Below are positions 37,271 to 48,649 of a stretch of DNA of 64,000 bases, in pieces. Both the position numbers and the translations under genes were made by a program. This DNA comes from Moniliella sp. 'wahieum' (taxonomy: Eukaryota > Basidiomycota > Moniliellomycetes > Moniliellales > Moniliellaceae): the NCBI GenBank assembly GCA_003971905.1, contig RSEE01000127.1:62001-126000 (forward strand). Reading direction: 5' to 3'. The notes under the pieces were generated by a model, which did no database searches, had not been told where the DNA came from, and worked only from the letters and a program-made list of their open reading frames with translations. How positions within the stretch are numbered: position 1 is the first letter of the stretch; every line of letters begins with the position of its first letter.

Positions 37271-38123
37271 TGTCGTAGACATCTCAGCCTAACACGCGTC
37301 AGTCCGGTTAGACTAGCGAGAGAGCCAGTCGACACCTTATCCGCATATGGTAATATATAAAAAGGGAGACTAGATCATCTGCGGCCCGCCATGGTCGCAT
37401 GGGCTTATCGGTACGATGCTTTGCGCCCATTGTGCCCAGTCTTGTCAGAACCCTTCCTGCTGCGCCCGACTACGCAGCGTCAGCACTTTGGAGGGTAAGG
37501 CTGTGCTTTAGTCTTTACCGGTTACCTCTCTGGGAAGTGTCTCGCATTCTGTCTATACCTGTCATGGGGTACTTGAGGCTCGGTTTCTTCTGTTGTATAT
37601 AAGCAGCCAGGTCTGAGGCTTGCTAGCTGTGGTCCTTGTCGACCATCCTGTCCCCTACCTTTGGTCTCCCCGACTACCAGTTCCTCTCTCGCCCTCCCAC
37701 CTTCTACCATCCTTACGCTTAGGAATTTACGACTTCAGTCGAGTGCACTGCACGCCGCGGTTCGTCTCATCTTCAGTACTCAGTAGCGCTTGCTCTTCTA
37801 TAGGACTCTGTCTGTTCCCGTCTACTACAACCCGAGTGAGTGGTAACGCTGCGAGGAATAGAGGATAACTTCGGAGCTTCTGGACCCCTTCTGCTGGTCT
37901 ATAACGACCTACGTACGCGACTCCTACCTCGGAGGGTCTGGACTGCGGAATTTGCACGCAGGCAGCCACCCAAACTAGAGGGTCTCTCCCTCGCCTCTAC
38001 ACCCGCTCGGTTCAACCAGGATCTGGAGCAGGACCTAACGTACGAGCCACTGTGATTGATCTGTCCAAGGGTTTATATCCCTAAACTACAGGGGGGTCTC
38101 ACCTCGGGACTCCCCCCATGACA
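37271..38123 (+). mobile_element. LTR-like element, possibly solo LTR
   Basis: This 853-bp block is absent from arm B. It begins TGTC and ends GACA, as Ty3/gypsy-type LTRs often do. It has a TATATAAG at 37596-37603. Its 3' end contains a hairpin-like GGGGGGTC...GACTCCCCCC, as in many basidiomycete LTRs. No internal gag/pol sequence was found, and the five bases on each side (ccgca, gtgag) do not match, so no target-site duplication supports it. The exact ends could be different; the arm comparison only shows that about 0.6 kb more sequence is present in A. Confidence 0.45.
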
Positions 38124-38911
38124 GTGAGGCGTAGGCGTATATAAGCGAATCGAAACGACCAACCGTGCCACTCTACCTGGGGAGAGTAGCAAAGAAGACC
38201 GGGTCTCGACTTGCCCACTGGTGGGACGCGGAAAATGAGTTGGTGGCGCGGGATCAGGTACGACGGGAAGCGGTGCGTAGCCTATGGCATCAACACATGA
38301 CCTCCCTGGTCTCTTTGCGGAAGAAGAGGTTATCTTGCATCGCCCACTGCAGTCACCATTTCAGGTGCGAATAGCACTGGTTATAACGTTTACCGGTTAC
38401 CAGCTATATACTGATTACCTGTATTCCATTGGTAAGGCCCTCTTAAGGCCCTCAAGCCTCCGGCTCAGGACCTCAGGCCTCAGGTGCATAATCGACATGT
38501 GGACGATTGATTAGCTCGATTGGCGTTATCGATTATCAATCTCAGAGGTCTCGAAGCAATCACTGTTTGCACATTAGCCTGGTCTACCAGGGTCTATTAC
38601 TTGATCACTATGTCGACGGGACAGACGCCATCCTAGCTTTCGACCCTTTTCAGCGTTCAGCTCTCAACTCAGATGGATGCACCAGCCGCTCAGTACCCGT
38701 GGTTTTCAACAGAATGCTTGGCAGAGCAGAAGTGGAAGCGGGGCTGGTCGTCGCAGACGAGCGCAGTGGAGAGACCTTGACACGAAAAAAGGTGGCGGGG
38801 AGAGCAGGTGGTATGCGATAATGAGGCCGATGAACGATGATCGAATGATCGATCATGGATAGGCGCTATCATACACCCATGCAACAGCGCATCAGCACGC
38901 GTTAAGCGCGT

Positions 38912-38977
38912 CAAGCTTCAAGCTTCAAGCTTCAAGCTTCAAGTGCATCGAACACCGGTAACCGGTAACTGGTAACT
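38912..38977. repeat. (CAAGCTT)4 then ACCGGTA heptamers
   Basis: Four CAAGCTT units (38912-38939) are followed 11 bp later by ACCGGTA, ACCGGTA and ACTGGTA (38954-38974), all with a 7-bp period. The corresponding place in arm B (57640-57690) has shorter, degenerate versions. Confidence 0.9.
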
Positions 38978-39653
38978 GTGGTTTACCTTTTCGTAACCAA
39001 GCCACAATAGCATCACTCACGTGCATCACGCATCGCATGGCTACATGTCAGTGGTACGTAAGCGCGTAAGCTGTAAGGATGCTGCCTAGCCATATGCATC
39101 CAGGAGACCAAGGAAACGTCCTGAGACACCCCCTAAGGCTGGTGCTGCACTGGGCCGCTGAGCCGCTCATTGATTGTTCATTCATCGTGTGTGGGACACT
39201 GGCTCAATGCCCGGGAGAGATCAACAAGATCAACGTCAGGATCAGTGATCACGCGTCAAGTGTCGCTCGGTTAATGCATCTCGATCATTTTGAGCACAAG
39301 CCTCATCCACCTGTGCTTTATCCCAGGGCCCCACGCCTATGCACCGAGGGTGTGGCATGGGCAAGCAAGGCCACAGTGCTGGTCGCTGTTCGGCTTCACT
39401 TGTTCCGTTGCGAACAACTGCCATTGTCGATCATCAATTCAAGATTCAGCCAATGACATTCACCGACATCATATGTTTGCGTCCTGCATCCTCTCTCGGA
39501 CCTCATCGACCTCATCGATCAGCAATAGGTCAATCGTCCTCCTCCTTCTTGTTACATGCTATCGAGAATCGCTCTCCAAGCGCCATTTTATACATCGCGA
39601 TGATCGAAGATGATCGAATTATACGAGGAAGCTATAAACCTTGGTCGACAGTT

Positions 39654-39687
39654 ACTAGTTACTATAGTTACTAGCTTTACTAGTTAC
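39654..39687. repeat. Heptamer array, core ACTAGT
   Basis: ACTAGTT (39654-39660) is followed by ACTATAGTT, ACTAGCTTT and ACTAGTT, so the array carries two-base insertions that break the register. Confidence 0.75.
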
Positions 39688-40419
39688 ACGCATATGTTAT
39701 CACTACAGCTCCGGGTTATCTTAATCGGTCTTATCTCTTCTTTATCGATTATCGACGTCGGAGAGCGATCAATGAGTACTGTGTTACATGGGGTATAGCC
39801 CTGCAGCCCTGAGATCCTGAGACCTGAGGCTGGGTCTCGCGCCTGGTATAGAGGAGAGACAGGGGTCCGAGCAAAACGGTGTAATGCGCTCATGCCCTCA
39901 CAGACAGGCCTCAGGCCCCAGGGCCTCAGGGCCTCAAGCTCAAGCTTCAAGCTTCAAGCTTCAACCTTCAAGCCACTTCGATCTGCATCACGCCTTAGGC
40001 CTTAGGGTATCAGGTATCATGCATCAAGTCCATCAGGACCTAATACAGCACTTAGCGCTTATCGATTATCGTATACACGGACGATACACGGTAACCGGTT
40101 TAACTCAAAGCCCCGAAAAGGGATAGATCGAAAATACCTCCGCAGATGTTGACGGCACTGTTTAAACCACATGTCTGTACCATGTGGTATGGCAGAGTAC
40201 AGAGATGTGATCGTGTTCATGAGATCTGAGAGTACGAATAAACGTAGTAAACATTTTACGTTGGTGCCAACCTGAATATTTACCTGTCAACTGCATGTCA
40301 ACGTTCAACAGGCCATACCTATCAACATCATCATGCATCAACCGCCATCAGTGAATCAGTGTGCAACAGCCACTTCGCGTTGTAACTCATGTCTTGAGGC
40401 ATGCGATCCGAAAGTTATC

Positions 40420-40440
40420 ATGCATCATGCATCATGCATC
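40420..40440. repeat. (ATGCATC)3 heptamer array
   Basis: Three perfect units with spacer C occur about 300 bp upstream of the arm A protease gene. The same unit is found at 25971-25991. Confidence 0.9.
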
Positions 40441-40647
40441 ATGGTACATGGTACAGGCCATGCTTAGGTCGCGCGATCACCAGCCTGAGAGCGATCATAT
40501 ATCGCTTATCCAGTTTATCGGCGAGGGATGGGGGTGGCCGTGGCGGCTAAGGATATCGATGATCATGCGTTGCACCGCCATTGGCGTCAGTACCCAGTAA
40601 CGCGTATACTATGAGCGATCTCCATTATTACCCAGTGTGATGATATG

Positions 40648-40655
40648 TATATAAG
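40648..40655 (+). promoter_or_regulatory. TATA box of arm A protease
   Basis: TATATAAG lies 75 bp before the ATG, a typical fungal core-promoter distance. The same element is preserved in arm B at 56049-56056, while DNA further upstream has diverged. Confidence 0.65.
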
Positions 40656-40729
40656 CCTGGTTGGGCAACGCGCCCAACTTGCACTGTTCTGCCCCTGTCT
40701 GACCAGCTACCTTCGCAGCTCCTTCCGAC

Positions 40730-42648
40730 ATGTTCAACAAGAACCTCTCACTTCCGTGCTCGTTCTGGCCGCCGCCGCTGGAGCCGGCGCGCATCGTTGC
40801 GCCTAAGCAGATCCCCCATGTTTACTCCGTCGGTACCCCCCAGTCGACCCTTCTACTGAGGTGACCTACTCGTGCAGCTCCGGCCGCAGGCCAGGCGGCG
40901 CTGGACAACAAGATGGCTGAGATTGCCAAGTCGGACAGCAAGTGGCTCTCGGATGAAGAGCTCCAGGGCTACACTCGTGCCTCGGATGCCCACGTCCAGT
41001 CGGTCAAGGCTCACTTGACCAAGTTTGGAGGAAAAGACATTAAAATCAACAAGTGGGGGGACAAGATCACCGTCACTCACTCGGCCGAAGAAGCCAACGC
41101 AGCCTGGTCAGCCAATCTGTCCCACTACACTCACAGTGTCACGGGCAACAAAATCTTGCGTACTAGTCAATACACTGTGCCGGATGAGCTGCAAGATGCT
41201 GTCGTCAACGTTCACCCCTTTACGTCGTTCAACAATATTCGCCGCTCCGTTCCCATCCTGAAGCAAAAGATGATCGAAGAGCGCTCTGCGAGTGGTGGCT
41301 GCAACGACGACGCCTCTCTATCAGCTGCATCAAGTCCCAGTATCAGTCTTCCGGCTACACACCCAGCCCCCAGAGCGGGACTGTTGACACCCTCGTCATG
41401 GGCTATGTTGGCGAGTACGTTTCGCAGAGCGACCTCACCTCGTTCATGCAATCCCAGACAGACCATGGTTCATACAAGGTCACCATCGAAACTGCGGGTG
41501 GTGCCACGAATGACCCCAGCAACCCTGGTACCGAGGCCATGCTCGATGTGGAAATGGTTAGTGGCATCAGTGCCCCCCTCCACACCACATTCCTTTCCTA
41601 CGGAAGCACCAACCCTTCCAATGACGACTTCTTTGTCGACAGTTTTGACTACGTTCTTGATCAGAGGTGCGTAGTTGGTTTTCCTTTCTCTGCTGTTTAC
41701 TCCAACTGACTTTCTGTTGTAGCACCAAGCCCGGTGTGATTACTATCTCGTACGCCGACGATGAGTCAAATTTCTCCGACAGTGATGCTCAATCGCTTTG
41801 CAACGCTGCCCAGAAGTTGACGGCGGGCGGTACTACGGTTGTGGTTGCCGCAGGCGACAACGGTGTCAACTCCAACCAGGTTTGTCCCATTTCCTAATAC
41901 CCCTCTCGTTTCTCCCACCCATCCTTTTTCCGAGATCACCACGGCTCAATGTTGTGTATTAACTGATTCTCGTTGGATCGCTCTCATGAACACAGGCATC
42001 TTCGGGAGAGTCGTGTGCCCAATCATTCAACCCCACCTTCCCCTCTGGCTGCCCTTACATCTTGTCTGTAGGTGCAACCCAGAACACGAGCCCCGAGGTC
42101 CCGGTCGATGGAAGCAACGAGAGCGGTTTCTGGAGGTACGTTCACTGTTATTCCCTTCCTCTTTAGTTACCAAGCTGCTGTGCTAATTTCTGACTCAAAT
42201 GAACACAGTGGTGCTGGCTTCTCCAACATCTTTGACGCCCCTTCGTACCAAGCGAGCCAAGTCAAGTCGTATGTCAACAGCATTGGCAACCTAGACAGCG
42301 GCAAGTACAACCGCAATGGCCGCGCCTTCCCCGACTTGGCTGCCCTTGGTCTCAACGTGCAGATCACCGTATCGGGGCAAGACACGACCGTAGGCGGTAC
42401 CAGCGCTGCCGCGCCCATTGTGGCAGCTCACATTGCCTTGCTGAACAACTACCGCGAGCAAAACGGTAAGGGCCGCGTGGGTTGGTTCCACTCCAAGCTG
42501 TACGACAACCCTTCGGCCTAACCGACCTTACTACGGGCAAGACGGGTGGATGCTTTGAAGATAACACTCTCTACTTCCCTGCCAAGCAGGGCTGGGACCC
42601 GGCCAGTGGTCTCGGCACTCCCTCTTCCAGGCTTGGCAGAATCTCTAA
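40730..42648 (+). CDS. Sedolisin-family (S53) serine protease, arm A copy
   Basis: This is a secreted acid serine-carboxyl protease of the tripeptidyl-peptidase/kumamolisin type. The start MFNKNL begins a signal peptide. A pro-kumamolisin domain follows (VTYSVQLPAAGQAALDNKM, WLSDEELQGYTRASDAHV, then VPDELQDAVVNVHPF). The catalytic Glu and Asp lie in EAMLDVEMVSG. The nucleophile Ser lies in GGTSAAAPIVAAHIALL. The calcium-site motif GWDPASGLGTP is near the end. Introns include 41667-41722. Compared with copy B it has a lost base in the signal peptide, two extra bases near 40837 (run of C), and one C missing near 42622, all shifting frame. The intended stop is TAA at 42646-42648. Either the copy is decaying or these are consensus errors. 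It is tail to tail with the gene at 43354-47764. Confidence 0.88.
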
Positions 42649-43082
42649 ACGGCTCTGTCAACTCTGATCCCTGAGACTGCCGCTGATGCTGGCGCCGCGC
42701 TTTGGGGGGTCTTCGATGCTCCTGATGATCATAGGGGTCTTCGATGTTCCTGACGACCATACGAGTCGTTACTTTCCTTTGCCTCTTATGGGTGTTGATT
42801 TCCGACACCAAAACTGGAGAGGCGTGCTTGCACATGCCTCCTCTTCTTTTGCACCCCCTCTCGCTCTGCTTACTACTCGAATAAGCGAGAGCACTGTTCT
42901 TTCTTGTAACTAATGCCACTAACGGATCCACGAGTTGTACCACATGGAACGCAGAGGGTATTCTCCGACCAGTAGTACTATATATAGGTGTGCCATCACA
43001 GGGGATCGGTCACAGTGAGCCTGGACGAGGTTAAGAAGAATCGAAGAGTGGTGTGGAGGTAGGGGAGACAGGACACCATAAT

Positions 43083-43172
43083 CTACTTATACTGTGTGCA
43101 TACGTGTGCATACTGTGTGCATACTCTGTGTGCATACTGTGTGCATACTCTGTGTGCATACTGTGTTCATAC
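43083..43172. repeat. GTGTGCATACT minisatellite, arm A
   Basis: About seven copies of an 11-14-bp unit (GTGTGCATACT, alternating with CTGTGTGCATACT). The homologous site in arm B (53543-53603) has about four copies, so copy number has changed since the duplication. Confidence 0.9.
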
Positions 43173-43353
43173 GTTCATCTCGCTACTAAGCATACCCACT
43201 GCACTCTGCTCCAGCTGATGCCCACTCGAATCCCTCCCAGCTCGTCCCATTCTCCTTGTGGCCACCACCATTGATCCGATGACCAGGACCAGACTTTCCG
43301 TCTTTTGGTCACGGCATGCTATTTGGTCCTTTTTCCTCATCATCGTCGCCCCC

Positions 43354-46300
43354 TTACGCATCTAAGTCTTCGTCTTCGCTGCTGTCCGACAGGGACTGTT
43401 CTCTCCCTTGCTCATCCTCATCCAATCGCTGCGCAGAGCTTTCTGCTTCTTCGTCACTGGATGAGGGATAGTCCGATTGGCGGTCGCTTTCCCTTTCCCG
43501 TGCCGGCGCGGCTTGTCCCGATTGGTGGTGTTTCTTGAGGCATTTTCATTTCCCGCCGCATCCTTTCTTGGTGTGGCATTCTTCCCTCATGCGCGGTTCT
43601 TGCCTTTCGTCCTCGTGCCTCGCGGGTTTCCGGTCGGCGTACCCCCACGCCTACGGGAGACGCTTCGGATGAGACCTTCCCGATCTTGAATCTGCGTTGG
43701 CTTGGACAAGTACAGCGACATCCAGGGTCGGGATTTGGGCGGGGTCCTCAGTTGGAACTCAACAAGAATGTGGTTCTTGGTACTTGGACGTTGGGCAACG
43801 AATCCTTTCAAGATTTCCACTCCTTCAGAGTGTACGATTCGCACGGATTTACCCTCCCCTTCGATCTTGCAGTGCTGATTGCAGGCATGGGCCAGTCCCG
43901 GCACGCAGCCTATATCTTTCGCCAGGGCAAAGCGCTCCTGGCAATCTTCAAGTGGGTGCACGATACGACACCCAGTTGGCGCATGTACTTTGTCCGTGAT
44001 TAGCCAGGGCTGGTATCCGACCCATACCTCATTTGGTGCATCACCAGCGTGGGCCCTGGAAGGCCTACCTAGCCGGAGTACTTTTCCAAGAACGTATGGG
44101 GCTTGGTTCCCGGCAGGTTGTTCACTAGGCTTCACGTCGATGGTAATGTAGACACCGGCCTTGACCAGCTCGCCCGTCTCGGTGATAACGGAGCGCACAC
44201 TAATGAACTTGGGTACCGCCACGCTCTGTGCCCCCGACAGGACCTGGCGAGGTCTTCCGGCTTGAGGTCTGGATGGAGCGATTGATACATCATTGGCATA
44301 TCCACGTAATGCCCGCTTTGGGCGCCATACAGTTCAGATACGCCTAGGGCACGCTCGGTGGATGGATCAGTTGGGCTGGCCCACGCGCGTGCGATAGGTT
44401 CAGGCGGCTCCTTTGCGGTCCCTCAGCATCCAGCTCTTCTTGCGCGTTGTCGTCCGGGGGTCCGTCGCGGGACAATAGTTGCACTGCGCCTCGGACAGCC
44501 ATGTGACGAATCACATCACTGTCTGAGTTCTGCTCATTTGTCAGAGAATGGGCATCTCGAATAATATCCGCGTACGCTCCTTCTGAGGATGCGTCCAGCG
44601 TCCGCGCTGTCCATATTGCCTGATGGCTGGAATTGCATGGCACATCAAGGTGTGCATCTTGGCTTCTCGAGCAACTGGGCCGGCGTAATGGCTCAAGGCG
44701 CGAGAGAGTGTCAAACCAGGTGGAAGAGAGATTGTTCAAGGTCAAACTTGGGTTAAAGCAGAGGTTAGAAAGTCATCGTGATCAATGTGGGCGAAGCTGC
44801 AAAGAACGTACCAGGTATCCTTTACCAGATTGGTTTTCTTCGACATACACTTCTGATGGAAGAGGAACTGAACACGGGCTGCAGCTTGGATGGCATTGTA
44901 GAGAGGCGGGGGGGAAATAGAAATCCGAATCTCGTCCTCGACTTCCACCCCCCGATGGTTCTATCATCGGGGCGGCTGCAATGGGAATGAGGACAAGCCA
45001 GGTCCTGACATCTTGCCCCGTAGCCGACCACATATTGGCCATAGCTCCCGCACCCGGTGTTGTTGGCCATCTATTCCTTGCAGGCATGCCGGGCTGACTG
45101 CCTCCATGTACACCTGGAGACGATCTTTGGCCTTGGAACTTAGCGTGTAATCCATCAGGAGCATGAGTTCTAAGCCGTCCCACGAAGAAATGTATGGAGA
45201 TAATCGAATGGGAAAGCTTCGCAACGGGAAAATCTTCCAGCTCCAGGAGAGGAGAGTTGGGGAAGCCAGTTTTGCGCAGAGTGGCTAGACGCTCTTTGTT
45301 GCGCTCAATAGCTTCTGAGTCGGATAACCCATTCGCAGTGGAGCCTGGTGTTCTGGTCTCCGAACCCCTGTGTCTCGCCAAATCAACCTCCCTCTGAGCG
45401 GTAAAATGGAACTGGTGGATGATCTTGTCCTCAACGTCATGGGCCTTGGCAAGAGCGTCGTACTGATGGCGGAACCCAATGATCGAATTGTCAGCTTGAA
45501 GGGCAATGACGCGCTTGATCTTCTCATTATTGCGTGCTTGTCCTGGCGTTAGGATGGCTCGAATCCGCTGTTCCGAGGCAATGTCAAGGTTTCGCTCCGG
45601 GAGATCCGTAAAGGATGTGCACATGTGGCAATACCCTTTTACAAACGTCAAGGTGGAGCTCAGTGCCGCGTGGCACAGGTTGTCAGCGTTGACACATAGG
45701 AGCTTGGGTACCAAGATGAGATTCTCGCCCGTTACGCCGTCTCTCACAGCCACACCGCTCTTGCTCAAAGCTTGAAGTTCCTTAACCAATGGTTCACATA
45801 TACCGACTTCGCTGGCGCGTGTACTTGTAGCATAGACATGAAGAGCGAGGCGGGAGGCAATATAGTCCGAAGAAAGGGCAGCCGATCGAACGATGATCAT
45901 GGTGCGCATGCGGTTTCTTGGCGTGGGGCAGAAAATCGGGCATCGTCGAGCGACATAATCAGAGGTGCTATGAGAACCTTGATGCGGTCGGGATCGGGAG
46001 ACAATGCTCGGTAAGGATTCGGCGGCATCGCCTTCCCTTCAGTGTCGACAAGTTTAACCCTGCGTGCCGTTTCGCCCAAGGACCCAAGGCTGCTCAGTAG
46101 CACGACGTGCTCTTTGCCCGTCCTCGTCAAAATAACAGGATCAGACTCGGTACCATCAGCCAGGGGCCGGTCAAGTCGTAGTTGCTCAATGATCGCCATG
46201 GCATCTCGAGTCCCTTCAGTATCCTCTTTCCAAAACCAAACGGTCGGTCTCACGAACCTTAGGGCAGCCCCAGTTCTTTTAGACCATAAAGCTGGCTCAT

Positions 46301-47764
46301 GGAGCCAAAGAAGTGACTCGTCGGTCAGACGTATTGAAGGTTGTCGAACTGTCCGGTAGCGTGAGCCGTCACTGATGTTCTCGCACAGGTCGCGAACGAC
46401 TGGCATGTCACTCATAGCCTCCCGCAACTCTCTTGATTGGTACATTAGCGGAAGAATGTCCACAAGGCTCCTAGTAGACACCTGCTTTGCACGGCCATCA
46501 GCCGTTGAAAATACGTCCTTGGGCTTTCCAGCACTCGCTTCCTCAATGGCGTTGAGCTTGGAGAGGGTTGGAATAGGGTATTCTGGGTAAAGTTGGGCAA
46601 TTTTTAGGAGAGCCAAGCACTGCAGTTTGCAGTCTTCGGGCCAGGAAACTGTTAACTCGTTGAACCACGCTGCCTGTTCCTGATCCTGCGGTGTACCCCA
46701 TATATTGAATCGTTAGCAATGTAGACGGTAGGACTTGAATGACGTACCAGGATGTCCTTCAAAGCTGCGAACTCATCGGTATCCAATTCATCCTGGGACA
46801 TAGCTACCATTGGAAGGTTGGCGCTGTGGTTGGCACGTTTGTCCCGTGCCTTTCGCGAATGGCTCTGACGGGGGCCAGAGTCATCTCTTAAGGGGGCAGA
46901 AGAATCATTTGGCACCTTGCGCTGGGGACCCGCAATATACCCTAGCAACGTTCGAAGGGCTTTGTCCTTCTCAGTGTCATCCACGTCTTGGACTGGTGTG
47001 TGGATATCTTCATAATCTTCGTCTTCATCCATGTCATCGGTCGTGATGGGGTTATGGCTCTGACGGGGGGCAGAGTCATCTCTTAAGGGGGCCGAAGAAT
47101 CCTTTGGCACCTTCCGCTGGGGACCCGCAATATACCCTAGCAACATTTGAAGGGCTTCGTCCTTCTCAGTGTCATCCACGTCTTGGACTGGTATGTGGAT
47201 ATCTTCATAATCTTCCTCTTCATCCATGTCATCGGTCGTGATGGGGTTATGGCTCTGACGGGGGGCAGAGTCATCTCTTAAGGGGGCCGAAGAATCCTTT
47301 GGCACCTTCGGCTGGGGACCCGCAATATACCCTAGCAACGTTTGAAGGGCTTTGTCCTTCTCAGTGTCATGATTTGTTTGTCGGAGAGGGGAAGCGGAAC
47401 GGGCCAATTCTCCTGGAACGGACCGAGATGAAGAGGGGATCGCCTTCCGATTTCCGGTAGCCTGCCGGTTCCGATTGCGTCGAGAAGCCTCAGCACGTTT
47501 CTTTTGATGCTTGGAAGAAGTGGCATGCTTCATGGCGGCGCTGAATCGTTTTGGTTCTCCGCCGCAAAGGAGACATTTGTACCCAAACACCGTCCCACCG
47601 TAGAGGGCATGCAAATTGGGCGTAGCCATAACTTGCCATTCCGGTTGCCCTGGGCTGTTCTTCTCGCTTGTGGCAAGGGAGGCAGCGGATTCGAGGTCTT
47701 CGAAGTTTTGCAGAGTTTTCTCAGGCAGTGGAAAGTTAGAACGACACTCACGCCAGACCGGCAT
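43354..47764 (-). CDS. Repeat-associated multi-exon zinc-finger protein, full copy
   Basis: This looks like a member of a family that I recall as greatly expanded in Agaricomycetes and often near repeats. Its biochemical function is unknown to me. From the start at 47764 (MPVWRECRSNFPLPE) there is a C2H2-like finger (YKCLLCGG...MKHATSSKH) and a basic tract. Then come 65-residue tandem repeats (46860-47365), and a conserved body: LVDILPLMYQSRELREAMSD, VWFWKEDTEGTRDAM, PNPYRALSPDPDRIKVLIAPL, TMIIVRSAALSSDYIASRL, and a cysteine pair in KGYCHMC. It ends in an acidic tail (SDSSEDEDLDA) with the stop at 43354-43356. Several introns and frame changes occur. The family resembles transposon-derived genes, but no DDE triad or terminal repeats could be shown. 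Confidence 0.6.
46860..47365 (-). repeat. Tandem 195-bp coding repeats
   Basis: Two full units of 195 bp (65 residues, starting TEKDKALQTLLGYIAG) at 47171-47365 and 46976-47170, plus a partial third at about 46860-46975. They lie inside the multi-exon gene. The protein units are about 95% alike, and the acidic part (DDMDEDEDYEDIH) alternates with LLGYIAGPQ. Confidence 0.92.
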
Positions 47765-48649
47765 GATGTCCAATGGTCGACGTGCAAAGAGTCTTCGAGA
47801 GGTGGCCTGTGCTGGTTGGAGTGATGCTGGACGGTCGAAGCGCAGTAGCAGGTTCTGCTTGACACGTGCGCACCACGGTGCGCGTGAGAAAATACCGCGG
47901 AAGTCAAAAGTCAAATGCGGAACGCGCAAGGCGCGCGGAACTCGGGACTAAACGCGTCGCGAATAAGGACCGGCGCGGGTGCGCTGGTGCGGGTTTGCTC
48001 TCGAGGCTACAGAGACCCCTGAGGCCGGCATTAATAGTGCAAAGACATTATACCCGGCGATTCACGAGTTCAATTCCCCCCCAATCCCACCCTCTCTGAG
48101 ATCTGATCGATCTGATCGATCTGACCCCACATCCCAGATCACACACCACCGAACCTCCGCATTCCCACCATGACCATATACATTGCACGAACTCTTTTGG
48201 GACACAGCAGCAGTCTATAGCAAGCCCATCCCCGCCGCGTCGCAACACATCGTAACTAATGCCGTGACATTTTCTAAGCTCTTCCCGTTTTCGCTTGAGC
48301 ATCACTATCAATCGCCCCGCGCTTTTCCCGCGGAGGCATGCTTGATTCGTCGATGGCAATAAGGCGAGTGTACACAATAAAATGCGCCTCACATCTGCAC
48401 TTTGCTCGAGTCCATTGTCTCCCTAGACCATCTCATATGGCTCTATCGACCGCCATGACCCACCTCCGACGGGTTTGCAGGCTTTTGTGAGGAGAATCCA
48501 TCATTTCGTTCCATCAACAGTATGTCAGGCCCGCTGAATGGTAGGTACCCCCACCCCCCCACCCCTGCGCCCAGGTCCATTCGAATGCCATGCGGAGATG
48601 GAGAGGTCGAGGTGGAAGGAAAGCGGGATGCAGAGAAGCTTCACTGCGC
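47765..48649. other. Intergenic spacer, no gene seen
   Basis: About 0.9 kb separates the upstream gene from the stop of the next. It contains a GATCGATCT repeat at about 48100-48122. No coding signal was recognised; the part near 47765 is the likely promoter of the multi-exon gene. Confidence 0.5.

Larger units (their letters stand above)
38124..40647. other. Protease upstream region in arm A, no gene
   Basis: No coding region is supported. The stretch contains heptamer arrays (38912-38943, 38954-38977, 39654-39687, 39942-39962, 40420-40440) and many GATC/ATCG-rich short palindromes. It aligns with 56060-59400 on the other strand with many indels. Confidence 0.6.
36905..46918 (+). repeat. 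Arm A of large inverted duplication
   Basis: This 10-kb segment aligns with the reverse complement of 52399-59970. Anchors are: 36905-37210 with 59690-59970; 38100-38290 with 59260-59410; 38390-38750 with 57850-58200; the protease gene 40730-42648 with 54043-55972; 42650-43340 with 53385-54040; 45975-46918 with 52399-53367. Identity looks near-complete in the protease body, roughly 90% just 3' of it, and lower with many indels 5' of it. Arm-specific pieces are an LTR-like insertion (37271-38123) and 43345-45975, which is missing from arm B. Confidence 0.9.

Noticed and set aside
43354-47764. Calling the multi-exon gene a specific named transposase
   Set aside because: No catalytic triad, terminal inverted repeats or target duplications could be shown from the sequence; only general resemblance to a repeat-associated basidiomycete family.
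48000-48090. tRNA-like B-box (GAGTTCAATTCC)
   Set aside because: No A-box or acceptor stem at a proper distance.
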